Assembly: GCF_947499295.1 (NCBI RefSeq)
Contig: NZ_CANMNP010000001.1
Span: 682,001 to 746,000, forward strand
Direction of reading: 5' to 3'
Length of the DNA: 64,000 bases
Source of the DNA: an uncultured Roseibium sp.
GTDB lineage: Bacteria > Pseudomonadota > Alphaproteobacteria > Rhizobiales > Stappiaceae
The position numbers and the translations under genes are program-made. Below the pieces are notes generated by a model. The model saw only the letters and a list, made by a program, of their open reading frames with translations. It searched no databases and was not told where the DNA came from. Positions 7,730 to 16,907 of the stretch are shown here, in pieces; the stretch's first letter is position 1, and every line of letters begins with the position of its first letter.

Positions 7730-8556
7730 CACAACCCGACCATGCAAAAGGCTTGCTCATCCGCTCGCCTGTTGACCAGGCCACGAACGACCCGGCCACC
7801 GGCCTTGTTCCACCACGCTAGCGCCTCACAGCCGCCCACGATATTCCCAGCATTCAACCGGCGGGTTGCCGTCGAACGCCCCGCACCGCGTATACCGACA
7901 TTGAAGGCAAGTGACGTATAAGCCGTGTCGCGCTCAGGCGTTAGCCGAGCTGACTTTGTGGCGGCGTTGAAATAGCCATGCAAACCGTGCCGGTATTCCG
8001 CGACCTCTTCGCGCAACAATTCGGTGCATTCTTCATCAGTCTTGAACATGCCCTTTTTGGCCGTCCGCGTATGTCCATAACAAATCGTCCAGACGCCGAC
8101 GATGTCTTGGTAAGCATGGTTGCGCTTGCCTTCCCATTTCGCAATCAGCGGAACAGCCAGCTCAAGCGTGCTGGCTTCTGCGGTCTTTGTTTCTGGAACC
8201 TTAATCTCAGGAGGCAACACCCGGGATTGTTCCTTGACTGGCGCGGGTTCCGGCTCGACCAAGGGCGCTACGGGTCCGCTTGCCGCAAGCAGGAACGCGG
8301 CAAGCGATACGACGATCACCACCGCCGCCAAGCGCAACCATTCCCACCACCCGGAAAGATCCTGGCGCACCAGGCGCCCGGCCAGTCCGGCAACAATCAG
8401 GAAAAATCCAAGCCACCAGACAAGTAACGGATCAGAGTCGATACCGGTCAGCGCAAATCGAAGCTCTGGCGCCACCATCACGATCAGCCCGACGATGGGC
8501 ATCCAAAAGCTGAGCGAACGCGACACCACGCGCCGCCATTCGGGAATGATCTGCAT
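7729..8556 (-). CDS. Membrane-anchored T4-type lysozyme (GH24 endolysin) with three N-terminal TM segments
   Basis: 275 residues. Residues 16-36, 43-60 and 75-93 are TM helices; 94-127 is a Pro/Glu-rich linker; 133-275 is a GH24 muramidase. The catalytic triad E142, D151, T157 keeps the 9 and 6 spacing of T4 lysozyme Glu11/Asp20/Thr26, and DIVGVWTICYGHT is typical. It cleaves the MurNAc-GlcNAc bond. Typical phage lysozymes have 150-180 residues and a separate holin. Here the N-terminus resembles a three-TM holin, suggesting export or pore function in the same chain. A GGTGA ribosome site precedes the ATG. Confidence 0.85.
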   Translation of the reverse strand: MQIIPEWRRVVSRSLSFWMPIVGLIVMVAPELRFALTGIDSDPLLVWWLGFFLIVAGLAGRLVRQDLSGWWEWLRLAAVVIVVSLAAFLLAASGPVAPLVEPEPAPVKEQSRVLPPEIKVPETKTAEASTLELAVPLIAKWEGKRNHAYQDIVGVWTICYGHTRTAKKGMFKTDEECTELLREEVAEYRHGLHGYFNAATKSARLTPERDTAYTSLAFNVGIRGAGRSTATRRLNAGNIVGGCEALAWWNKAGGRVVRGLVNRRADEQAFCMVGL

Positions 8557-8597
8557 AAGTCACCTATTCCGGCATTTGCGCCGGTTCTCTGGACATG

Positions 8598-8620
8598 AAA
8601 AAACCCGCCTTGATGGCGGG
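8598..8620 (-). terminator. Intrinsic terminator between tail fibre and lysis genes
   Basis: Minus-strand CCCGCC and GGCGGG (plus 8615-8620 and 8604-8609) form a 6-bp stem with a 5-nt loop. Six T follow (plus A run 8598-8603). It lies in the 253-bp gap between the tail fibre stop and the endolysin start; the rest of the gap holds nothing I recognise. Confidence 0.7.
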
Positions 8621-8809
8621 CCGGTTGGGATTAGATCGCTGGAATTGAAAGCCTAGTCTTTGAAACGGTCTTTTGGTCTCTTCTTGATACTCAAGCTCTT
8701 TATGCAAGTCGGCGCGAATGACGCCCCATAGCATCCTCGCCAGGACGCAAGACAACGAAAATTCTGTCTCAGGACGGGCAGGAATGCTGATCTGAAAGTA
8801 TCAGTCTGG

Positions 8810-11653
8810 TCAATAGATCGTTGACCAGACCACCGGTATACGCATCGCAACGGTGTGTTGTTTGTCAGCATCAGCCCCAGCAAGGTCGTATGTCCGAATA
8901 TCAAAGACATTGTTCTCGACCGCAGAAGTTCTTGCGATCCCCGGCGTTTCCCAGACGGTGATCAGTATTTCGGGCTCGTCCGTGCCGTAGTCTATTGTAT
9001 TTCCATCCTGATCCTGAAACGTGTAACGATAGTGGCCGGTCCCTTGCTTTGACTGCACAGGGGTGTAAACCTGATGTCTCTGCGACCCTCCGTCATTACG
9101 CGGAACAACAGTTCCGGTAGAGCTGCAGCGCCATGATACTTCGATGAACCGCGTTTCCTTCTCAGGCGGATTCACATACTCCGGCGACCAAGGACCAAGC
9201 GAAATCGGGTCGTTGTGGTTTTCCAGCAGGTCATAAATCAGGTGCAAGTAAATATCCGGCTCACCATCTTCGTCCAAAAGCGTTCCAGGGTTTTCTGACG
9301 ACGCCAATACCGCGATGACACCGTTTCCAAGAACGCAGCAGGAGCCGACCCCGACCGCGCTTGTATCCGTGCCTGCGAACGTATCCGCGACCCAATGATG
9401 TTTCGCAAACTCAACCGCACGAACGTTGGTAAATCCATTGGCAATGAAGTCGGCCAGTGTATCCCAGATCAGGATATAGGCACCCACATTGCCAGCGGGA
9501 TCAGTATCCGTGTCCCCACGCGTACCATTCACACAGGCAACCAGCTTGCCGTCATAATAGTCACCGGACATCACACACTTGACCGCGAAGTCGGTATCAG
9601 AAAAGTCGTGCGTCGTGACGGCATCCTCGGATGCGTCATAGTGGAACAGCTTCAGTGCGGTTGAATTGCTCTGATGCCGTATCGCACCGTAAATGTCCCC
9701 ATTCGCATCGACGTGAAAGATCGTTGGCTCAACATAGTCCACATTAGAGGATAGCTGGATCAGGTCCGCGATAATTGCATCAGCAAGCACATCTTCTATT
9801 TTGACGAGCCAGGCCCCGGATGCATTGCCGGACCCACCATGGATGCCGACATAAATATGATCGTTGTCCTGAACCTTGCCGAAGGAATGAAACTCCGTCG
9901 CTTGGTTAGGCCAATTGACCGCATCGTAATCCGCCAGCGCGTCCCCCAGGGAAACCGCGCCAGCACCGCCGTCAACGAGGATCTCGGAGAACTCATCCTC
10001 CACGAAACGAAACCTTGTCGTCGTCACAGCGGCGGCAATTTCAGTGCTTGAGGCGTTGCCGCCAGGATGAGACAGCCTCACCTTTGCACTATTGATGACG
10101 CTTGCCACAGTGTAAGTGCCGGAAAAAGAAAGACCGCCTACAGATGACGGTGACGCGCCCGCAATAATGAATTTGTCTCCAGCCTTCATGCCGTGACGGT
10201 CGCCGTCATTCGCTCCTGTAAACTCTATATCAACGACATCGCTACCGGCGGTCGTGGAGATAAGCAGCCCCTGAGAAATACGGTTTTCCCAGATGCGCCT
10301 GCCCATGAGGTGATGATCTTGCGTGACGTTTGAGCTGTCCTTTTCACGCTCGATAATTAGCTCTTGACCATACACTTCACCAGCAGACCATGAAGAACCT
10401 CCAGCACTTGTGCGCTGAAACAGGTGCTCCCGCTCCGGCCCCATCCGCATGGCTGTACCGCGCATGTGGACCGTATGAGTTGCCGCGTTACCGTGACCGC
10501 CAGATTCATTCCAAGGTGCAAACAAAACTTCAGCCGCGTTCGTGTTTGTCGGCCCTTTCGGTTTCCACGGGAAAAGCTTGTCTTGTGGCCAAGAGGAATA
10601 GAACCTGTCTGCCGTCAATCGGATCGTATTGACGCGGATCGTTTCAGGAGCAGGAACATCAACGGTCAAGCCGTCGTCATAATCTGCGATGCGCCAAAAC
10701 AGGTTCCGATAAATGGATGCTGTACGGGCTGCCGTAACCGGATAGGATTTCTTGCCGCCGTCGATCAACCGATTTGGCAGGCCGCTTTCCAGGGATGCTA
10801 GATTGCTATCATTGGTCGCCGCAGCGGTCCCTGTCGTGACAGAAAATGCCTCCAGAAAGTCATAGGCTGTGCTCGACAGTTTATCGAACGTGATGGCCCC
10901 ATCCGGCACCCCGTCAAAGACTTTCAGCCAATCGCCAGACCCGCCCGAAACAGGGTCATCACCTGTCGCAGATGCAACTTTCAACTGGTACCAGGCATCA
11001 TCAGACCCCGATACGACCTGACCTTCGGTGTATGTTGTGCCGGCCGCATAATCTCCCTGATGATCGAATGTGGCTCCGGTTCGCGAGGAGACAAGCTGCC
11101 GCCACTCTGACCCGAACCGAAAGAAGACTGCGCCGACACCCGCCACGATATCCCCAACGGCAAGATCTGTCCCCGACGTAGCTTTCACGCTCTCAACGGC
11201 ACCGCCATTGAGCTGTAGAGTTACCGCTGCCGCAGTGTTAGTTCCAGGCGGATCGGGCAGGATCAGCAGCTGCACTTCAGCAGGATCAACCCCAGTTTCA
11301 GTATCCGCTGTGATCGCATTGGCAGTGCCGCCGATGTTGGTCAGAACGGCTGCAGTATGAGGCAAGCCAGCAAGCTTGACCCACTTTGCCGGCGAACCAT
11401 CTGCATCCCATGCATAAACACCATTGCTCGTCGCCGACGCATCGCCCCAAACAACGCCACCCTGACCATTTGTCGACCCGGCGACCGCAGTCAGTTCTGC
11501 AAGCGTAGCAACATTGATGGTGTTTCCCGCGCTAAGCCGCCCAAGCACCTTCAGCGTTTGACGCAATGAAGCCTTGAAGGGCTTATGCGCATCCGTATTC
11601 GGGTCACCCTGTACAACATGATCACGCAGGAAGACGTCGGGGTCCAATGTCAT
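8810..11653 (-). CDS. Phage tail fibre / receptor-binding protein
   Basis: 947 residues from the ATG at 11653 with GGAGATCC upstream. The N-terminal 200 residues have the repetitive Gly/Thr/Ala beta character and GDYAAGTTYTEGQVV carbohydrate-binding-like segments seen in phage fibres. The middle is a beta-rich domain resembling BNR/beta-propeller repeats. It is the distal gene of the tail module, directly after the tail-tip protein, as expected for a host-recognition fibre. No intramolecular-chaperone peptidase motif was recognised. Host receptor unknown. Confidence 0.72.
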   Translation of the reverse strand: MTLDPDVFLRDHVVQGDPNTDAHKPFKASLRQTLKVLGRLSAGNTINVATLAELTAVAGSTNGQGGVVWGDASATSNGVYAWDADGSPAKWVKLAGLPHTAAVLTNIGGTANAITADTETGVDPAEVQLLILPDPPGTNTAAAVTLQLNGGAVESVKATSGTDLAVGDIVAGVGAVFFRFGSEWRQLVSSRTGATFDHQGDYAAGTTYTEGQVVSGSDDAWYQLKVASATGDDPVSGGSGDWLKVFDGVPDGAITFDKLSSTAYDFLEAFSVTTGTAAATNDSNLASLESGLPNRLIDGGKKSYPVTAARTASIYRNLFWRIADYDDGLTVDVPAPETIRVNTIRLTADRFYSSWPQDKLFPWKPKGPTNTNAAEVLFAPWNESGGHGNAATHTVHMRGTAMRMGPEREHLFQRTSAGGSSWSAGEVYGQELIIEREKDSSNVTQDHHLMGRRIWENRISQGLLISTTAGSDVVDIEFTGANDGDRHGMKAGDKFIIAGASPSSVGGLSFSGTYTVASVINSAKVRLSHPGGNASSTEIAAAVTTTRFRFVEDEFSEILVDGGAGAVSLGDALADYDAVNWPNQATEFHSFGKVQDNDHIYVGIHGGSGNASGAWLVKIEDVLADAIIADLIQLSSNVDYVEPTIFHVDANGDIYGAIRHQSNSTALKLFHYDASEDAVTTHDFSDTDFAVKCVMSGDYYDGKLVACVNGTRGDTDTDPAGNVGAYILIWDTLADFIANGFTNVRAVEFAKHHWVADTFAGTDTSAVGVGSCCVLGNGVIAVLASSENPGTLLDEDGEPDIYLHLIYDLLENHNDPISLGPWSPEYVNPPEKETRFIEVSWRCSSTGTVVPRNDGGSQRHQVYTPVQSKQGTGHYRYTFQDQDGNTIDYGTDEPEILITVWETPGIARTSAVENNVFDIRTYDLAGADADKQHTVAMRIPVVWSTIY

Positions 11654-11665
11654 TTGGATCTCCAT

Positions 11666-11689
11666 TAAAAAGCCGCCGTACGGACGGCT
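11666..11689 (-). terminator. Intrinsic terminator between tail-tip and tail-fibre genes
   Basis: On the minus strand AGCCG pairs with CGGCT (plus 11685-11689 and 11671-11675) over a 9-nt loop, followed by T residues (plus A run 11667-11670). It lies in the short gap after the tail-tip gene, so the fibre would be reduced unless the terminator is read through. Confidence 0.5.
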
Positions 11690-11710
11690 GACTGGTCGTT
11701 TGAATATTAG

Positions 11711-13600
11711 CTAGCTGGTCGTGCGCTCGATCGGCGGGTCTGGCTCATACGGCGATTGCAACCCTGAGGCCGTCACGGCTTTGGCCTGAAACTGATACTT
11801 TGTTGCTTCAACAAGCGTGATATCAATCGCTGAAACACCAGGCTCCAGGGTCGCATAGGCATAGTTCCCGTAGGTTTGCGGAGTATCTTCATTGTCCACC
11901 CGATAGCGAACGACGTGATAATTTGCGTTCGACTGACCTGAGATCGAACATGTTGCAATAGGTACACCACTTGATCCCCCAGGCGGCTCAACAACAGTGA
12001 CCGCAAGCGTCGGCGCGTCCGGCGTCAAATCATTGTCCGGGTCAGGCTGTACTTCAGGCGGCGCTACACCTTCCGTCGTTTCGTCATAGGTGACTTCGGC
12101 CTGCGTCAGAGCGATTGCGGCGAACTCAACACCATTAACAACCCCTTCCTGATCGAAGGTCATGACAGGATCGCCAACAATTTCAAAACTGCTGTCTATG
12201 TCGCCATAGCGCACGTTGATGTAGCGTTCACCGAGGATCGCAAGACCGTAAATATTCGTACGCACTTCCAGGCTGGTCGGCGTGTTGATCCGGCCCGCAC
12301 CGATCTTTTGCAGGTGCCGGCACTGGCCGTGATCTGCGGCCATGATGAAATCGAGCGACTTAACCTTTCGGCCCAACTCCGCAAAATTTGCGTGCTCATA
12401 CTCGATCGCGTCTTGCTCGATGTAACCATGCGCTGGCGACAGGTACCGGCTTTTGATCACCGTGGCCTGATCGGCCTCGTACTTGCCTTCGGTGCGTTTG
12501 AGTTTGGTGATGTGGTCGCCGGTCAACGTAACTGTCGGCTCGATCCAGCCGCCAAGCGCAAGGCCGATCTTCCCGTTTGACGTCAGGACCAGGCGCGCGT
12601 CGCAGCTTTCAAACATGCGCTGCAGCGCGGCCGCTGGCGTCTCGCCGTAATTGTTCCAGCCGTGCAGTTCCCACTGCGCTCGCATCGTCGCTTCTGGTCC
12701 ATCGACCTGAACATCCGCAAGGTTTGCCTGCGCCTTGAACCCATAGGTTTCGTGGTCGTCGTCGATGAACTCGACAGGGATGTTGTGCCCGTTCTCTAGC
12801 GGCCCTGCGGTTAACTGATCGCGGATCACCAGCGCCGCGTTGGCCGAATAAGCGGTTGAGGCATCGCGCGGATCATAGACTGTTGAATATTCGGCCACCG
12901 CACTGATTTCAGTCCGAATGCCGTTCGGGATCATGTTGAACGTGTTGTTATCGCACAGAAACCGCGCCAAAATCATCGCGGTCCCCAGCCCCCGCCAGTC
13001 GGTGTCTATTTCGTCTGGAAACTCACTTGTCAGCTCTGAAAACGCCGCCTGGCTGTCTGTACCAAGTCTAAAAGCAAACTGCGCCTTGCCGGAGAATTGC
13101 GCCGTGGTGACATTCAGGCTGCCGTCAACTTCGACTTCCGATCCGTCAATGTACCAGTTGGTTATGGCGTTGATCGGCCCATCTGCAACAGCAACAACCA
13201 TCGACATGTTGTTGCCACTCTGCCCTGGAAAGACTGTCGTATTGGCTTTCACAAGCTGCGCCAACAGATGACCGCCACCGCGCAACTTGCCCCAGCCCTT
13301 GCGCCGGTATCCAACGGCAGCGCGCGAAATCTGTGTCTGGGATGACGGCAGCGCCGCAGGCGCAACACTTGGCTGAGACGTACGCCCGAAGGCCAGGGAG
13401 GCAACACCCAACCCGAGCGACACCAAGGTGCCGACACCACCAATCGCCGTAATGAACCCGCCAATAGCAAAGCCGATCGAGGCACCGGTCGCATAAGCCC
13501 CGCCTGCCGCCAACCCGGCAAGCGACAGCGCACCGCCGACACCGGCCGCAGCAGAAAGACCCCCGACAAAGGCGCCGACAGCAGCAACAACAGGAGGCAT
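11711..13600 (-). CDS. Tail-tip/host-specificity protein (gpJ-like, baseplate hub)
   Basis: 629 residues. The first 70 are glycine/alanine-rich and hydrophobic, a feature of some siphophage tip proteins that enter the membrane. The middle domain (about 130-420) has the beta-sandwich-rich hub character of the lambda J/tail-tip group. The C-terminal 100 residues form a fibronectin-III-like module (VVRYRVDNEDTPQTYGNYAY). Its place between the NlpC-like gene and the fibre supports the call. Adsorption and DNA-entry roles are inferred. Confidence 0.72.
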   Translation of the reverse strand: MPPVVAAVGAFVGGLSAAAGVGGALSLAGLAAGGAYATGASIGFAIGGFITAIGGVGTLVSLGLGVASLAFGRTSQPSVAPAALPSSQTQISRAAVGYRRKGWGKLRGGGHLLAQLVKANTTVFPGQSGNNMSMVVAVADGPINAITNWYIDGSEVEVDGSLNVTTAQFSGKAQFAFRLGTDSQAAFSELTSEFPDEIDTDWRGLGTAMILARFLCDNNTFNMIPNGIRTEISAVAEYSTVYDPRDASTAYSANAALVIRDQLTAGPLENGHNIPVEFIDDDHETYGFKAQANLADVQVDGPEATMRAQWELHGWNNYGETPAAALQRMFESCDARLVLTSNGKIGLALGGWIEPTVTLTGDHITKLKRTEGKYEADQATVIKSRYLSPAHGYIEQDAIEYEHANFAELGRKVKSLDFIMAADHGQCRHLQKIGAGRINTPTSLEVRTNIYGLAILGERYINVRYGDIDSSFEIVGDPVMTFDQEGVVNGVEFAAIALTQAEVTYDETTEGVAPPEVQPDPDNDLTPDAPTLAVTVVEPPGGSSGVPIATCSISGQSNANYHVVRYRVDNEDTPQTYGNYAYATLEPGVSAIDITLVEATKYQFQAKAVTASGLQSPYEPDPPIERTTS

Positions 13601-13601
13601 T

Positions 13602-13982
13602 CTAGAAAGTCCAGGCTCTCAAAAGGCGCGCGCTGCGCACAGGGAATTTACCTTGCGGTCCGAGCACCCACCAAAGACCGCTTTTCATGATCGCGCCGAC
13701 GGCAACACCATCAATTGCGACACACCCGACATCGCCCTCGCGCGGCGCACGCGTGCGTTTCATGCCTGCGCGCTTCAATCCCTTGTCCATGATTTGCGGA
13801 ACCCCGCCGCAGTCTTCGACAAAGGCCAGCGCTTCGGATTCGGACTGGTACCGCCCGCGCCATTCCGCAACGGGATCAATTCCCGTTTGCGCCCAAACCC
13901 AGCCACCCGGAAAAGCGCAGCAGTCATTACGGACATAGTCGCAAGGGGCTGCTTGCGCGAAATAATCGTCAAGCGCTGTCAT
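13602..13982 (-). CDS. DUF6950-like tail-associated protein (NlpC/P60-like)
   Basis: 126 residues. YVRNDCCAFPGGWVWAQTG places a Cys in the position of NlpC/P60 catalytic cysteines, and WRGRYQSESEALAF follows as in DUF6950 phage proteins. This is the slot of the lambda K-type tail peptidase between minor tail proteins and the tip. The ATG at 13982 overlaps the previous stop (TGATG). Peptidoglycan hydrolysis is plausible but not proven by motif. Confidence 0.65.
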   Translation of the reverse strand: MTALDDYFAQAAPCDYVRNDCCAFPGGWVWAQTGIDPVAEWRGRYQSESEALAFVEDCGGVPQIMDKGLKRAGMKRTRAPREGDVGCVAIDGVAVGAIMKSGLWWVLGPQGKFPVRSARLLRAWTF

Positions 13983-14572
13983 CACACCAGCTGAATTGTC
14001 TTGCCGCGCGCCAGGATTGGCACATAGTTGAACATCTTGTCATTCGATGACGGATAACGGCCATTTTGGTCAGCCTGCGTATAACGTCCGAACCCGGCCT
14101 CCGATCGCTGGCTGAAGAGGCTTTCCACCATCAGGTTCAACGTGTAGTTCGGCTGACCACTTGCCGTTGCGCCCTCTTGATCGGACTGAACGCCGCGCAT
14201 CACGTAAATCTGTGAAAGCACGGCCGGACCAACCAGGGTCAGGTCATCAGCAGTCAGCAACATGAAATGCTCGATGATATAGCGCCCGAACACTTCCGCC
14301 TTTTCATCCCAGATCATTTCCTCGATCTCGCCGGGCAGGCCCCGGATCTGAAACAATCCGGTTTCGTTTTCCGCCTTGCCCGAGAATGAGAAATCCGGCG
14401 CTGTCAACTGGCCACGCAAACCCTGATAGGTGTTGCTGTCATGCAGTTTGCGATCGACATTGCCGTTCCAGATGAAGAGCGTTTCACTGGCAAACCTGAC
14501 CTCCCAGGCACGCGCTGCACGTGCTTTCTGCGTGGCCAAGACTGCAATCTGATCTTCGTTGTAGATACCCAT
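13982..14572 (-). CDS. Minor tail protein
   Basis: 196 residues, beta-rich, no recognised motif. It sits between tape measure and tail-tip genes, where distal-tail and hub-adaptor proteins are encoded. It follows the 230-residue gene by 11 bp and overlaps the next gene by 1 bp. The assignment is by position only. Confidence 0.6.
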   Translation of the reverse strand: MGIYNEDQIAVLATQKARAARAWEVRFASETLFIWNGNVDRKLHDSNTYQGLRGQLTAPDFSFSGKAENETGLFQIRGLPGEIEEMIWDEKAEVFGRYIIEHFMLLTADDLTLVGPAVLSQIYVMRGVQSDQEGATASGQPNYTLNLMVESLFSQRSEAGFGRYTQADQNGRYPSSNDKMFNYVPILARGKTIQLV

Positions 14573-14583
14573 GAGACTTGCCG

Positions 14584-15276
14584 TCAGCTGATCGTTGGGG
14601 ACGTGTCTTCAATGAATTCGATTGTAGGGAAAGCCCATTGATTGAACTGCCAAGACACCGACAAGACAGACGGGTCAATCAACCGGCACTTCACGGCCGG
14701 AAAGACGAAATCGACTTCATCACGCGGCAAAACATCGGTGCGCAACTCCGGCGCAATCAGGAACGTGGCTTCACTGTCTGTCTGGTCATCGACAACCGAT
14801 CGAACCTGATACTGATGCAGGCCAATGGAAAACACGTGACCGGTCTGGATTGTCCCGCACGCAATTTTGGTAACCGTCAACTGTGCAGTTCCGGCAGCAG
14901 CAAAGGTTTTGACAACCACATGCGTACCGGATGACAGCCACTCCGAGCCGTCGGAAAACGTCGCATCATCAGAAAACGGGACGTCTTCCGGCTCCGACGC
15001 CTTGGGATAGAACCCGTTGTGATAGTACGGCACCATGATCGGCAGCGCCCGGCCAAGCACCTGGCCTTCAATGGCAATGAAACTGTCACGGTACCGGTGC
15101 ACCGGCGTTTCCAGGAACCGCGGCTTCCAGATTCCGAATCCCGGAACGCCGCCATTGTTCAACCGGCCTGAAAGGGACAGCTGATTGCCGCCTGCCGATT
15201 GCGGCGTCAGACCACGATCGAAATGCCGCGCTGGCAGAAGACAACGCGGCCAATCAAGATACGTCGTCAGCGTCAT
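14584..15276 (-). CDS. Minor/distal tail protein
   Basis: 230 residues, beta-rich and aromatic, with repeated VSWQFNQWAFPTIEF-like strands at the C-terminus. It starts in a 1-bp TGATG overlap with the tape-measure stop, the usual place of the distal-tail (Dit-like) protein. I do not recognise the family. Confidence 0.6.
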   Translation of the reverse strand: MTLTTYLDWPRCLLPARHFDRGLTPQSAGGNQLSLSGRLNNGGVPGFGIWKPRFLETPVHRYRDSFIAIEGQVLGRALPIMVPYYHNGFYPKASEPEDVPFSDDATFSDGSEWLSSGTHVVVKTFAAAGTAQLTVTKIACGTIQTGHVFSIGLHQYQVRSVVDDQTDSEATFLIAPELRTDVLPRDEVDFVFPAVKCRLIDPSVLSVSWQFNQWAFPTIEFIEDTSPTIS

Positions 15277-16907
15277 CAGGTACCCTTGTTCACTTGATTG
15301 CGCTGCTGGTAGGAAGAGAAGTTTCGCGACATGTCATTCGCAGCCATGGCGTACCCGGTTGCCGCCGCTTGCTGAGCCTTGCCGTCGACGATGACGTCAA
15401 ACATGTCGGACGGCACCACCTTGACGATGGTTGTTGTCGACCCGCCAGCCTTTGACATCGGCACGACATTAGCCGGCCCTTTGATTAGCTCCGGCCCGGC
15501 TTCACCGGCAATCCCGTATTTGCCCGCGCCCAGATGACCACCATCGGCAAAGAACCCGCCAAACAGCTTTCCAACACCACCTAGCAGACCCCCGCCCCCA
15601 CCGCCGAACAGGCCAGCAAGCGGACCCTGGCCCAAAAAGGCGGCCTGCGCACCGGTTTCGATCAGCGTTGAAAGAAAACGGTCAAGGGCAGCATTGCCGG
15701 TGTTAATCTGACTGGTGATCACGCCGAAAGCGCTCGAAGCAACGCTCTGAAAGCTACTTGTCGTGCTATTCAGATCTCGTTGTGTCTTGTTGGCATCTTC
15801 GAGGCTACGGGTATAATCACGCACCTGCTTGGTTCGGGTCGAATCCTCACCAGAGCCGCCACCATCGCCACCGCCCCCACTGCGATTTGATCTCAAGAAA
15901 GTATCCCGAGTTGGGACAACGGTTGGCCCGCGATCGATTTGACGACGCAACAGCTCTTTTTGCAGTCGGTCTATGTCCGCTTGAATATTTGCCTGAAACG
16001 TTTCCGAACCAAATCCAAAAAGCGTTTTGCCCTCTGCGTCGATCAGTGCTTGTTGCTTCTCAGCAATCTGCCTCCTGATCGCACCTTCCTGGCGATTTTC
16101 GACACTGTCGAGCAGCTTCAGCATATAGGAAAGCTCATCTGCCGCAGAGACAAGCGCGCCTTTGACATTTGTTGAAATAGTTTTGGCAAGCGCTTTGAAT
16201 TCACGGTCAACGTCGGCGGCCTTTTGGATCATTTCTTCGTCCATGACGAAGCCAAATTCATGCGCCTCGCTGATCATGTCACGGATGCCATCCGCACCTA
16301 GATCAAGCAATTCGACAAATCGTTCTCCTGCTGTGCCGCCGAACAACTCATCAGCAACACGGATCTGAGCCGCAGTGTCCAGTTCTTGCAGCCGCGCAAT
16401 GATGTCGATCAGCAGTTCAGAAGGGTTTTTCAATGCTTCTTTGAGTTCATTGGCCGTGAACCCGAGACGCTGAAACGCCTCTGCAGCAGGACCCTTTCCC
16501 GTAACAACGAACTCATCAGCCCGAAGGTTGAGCTCTTTCATGCCGTCGGTAAGCGCATCAACCGGTATCCGGTTCTGCTCGGCCACATAACCCAGCTCCT
16601 GAAAGGACCTGACATCCAACCCTGCCCTCTGTGCGGCGTCACCGATAGAGGCAATGCTCTCGGCAGCTTGTGCAGCGCCAGCTGCAAGACCGGCAAAGCC
16701 GCCTGCCAAAAGGCCGCCAGCAAAGGCCGAAACGAAGCCTTTCACGGCTCCGGTCGCTTTATGCATTTCGCCGCGAAACCCCTTCGCGTGCTTTTCAAGC
16801 GAACCGAAGCTCTTTCTGGACTGGCGCTCCATTTGATTGAGCTTGCGCAAAACATCCTTGTTCTGCGCCTCCAACAAGAGAACCAGCTTTTCAGTGTTGT
16901 CAGCCAT
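15276..16907 (-). CDS. Tail tape measure protein
   Basis: 543 residues. It has an N-terminal coiled coil (KLVLLLEAQNKDVLRKLNQM), a Gly/Ala-rich hydrophobic stretch at about 55-85, the tape-measure core with RVADELFGGTAGERFVELL, and a Gly-rich C-terminal third. Tape measure proteins set tail length at roughly 0.15 nm per residue, giving about 80 nm here. The gene follows the frameshifted chaperone and overlaps its -1 frame end by 8 bp. Confidence 0.9.
   Translation of the reverse strand: MADNTEKLVLLLEAQNKDVLRKLNQMERQSRKSFGSLEKHAKGFRGEMHKATGAVKGFVSAFAGGLLAGGFAGLAAGAAQAAESIASIGDAAQRAGLDVRSFQELGYVAEQNRIPVDALTDGMKELNLRADEFVVTGKGPAAEAFQRLGFTANELKEALKNPSELLIDIIARLQELDTAAQIRVADELFGGTAGERFVELLDLGADGIRDMISEAHEFGFVMDEEMIQKAADVDREFKALAKTISTNVKGALVSAADELSYMLKLLDSVENRQEGAIRRQIAEKQQALIDAEGKTLFGFGSETFQANIQADIDRLQKELLRRQIDRGPTVVPTRDTFLRSNRSGGGGDGGGSGEDSTRTKQVRDYTRSLEDANKTQRDLNSTTSSFQSVASSAFGVITSQINTGNAALDRFLSTLIETGAQAAFLGQGPLAGLFGGGGGGLLGGVGKLFGGFFADGGHLGAGKYGIAGEAGPELIKGPANVVPMSKAGGSTTTIVKVVPSDMFDVIVDGKAQQAAATGYAMAANDMSRNFSSYQQRNQVNKGT

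Noticed and set aside
5210-11653. Tail-fibre inversion system (Gin/Cin-like)
   Set aside because: A serine recombinase is present but I found no pair of recombination sites around the fibre gene and no alternative fibre ends.
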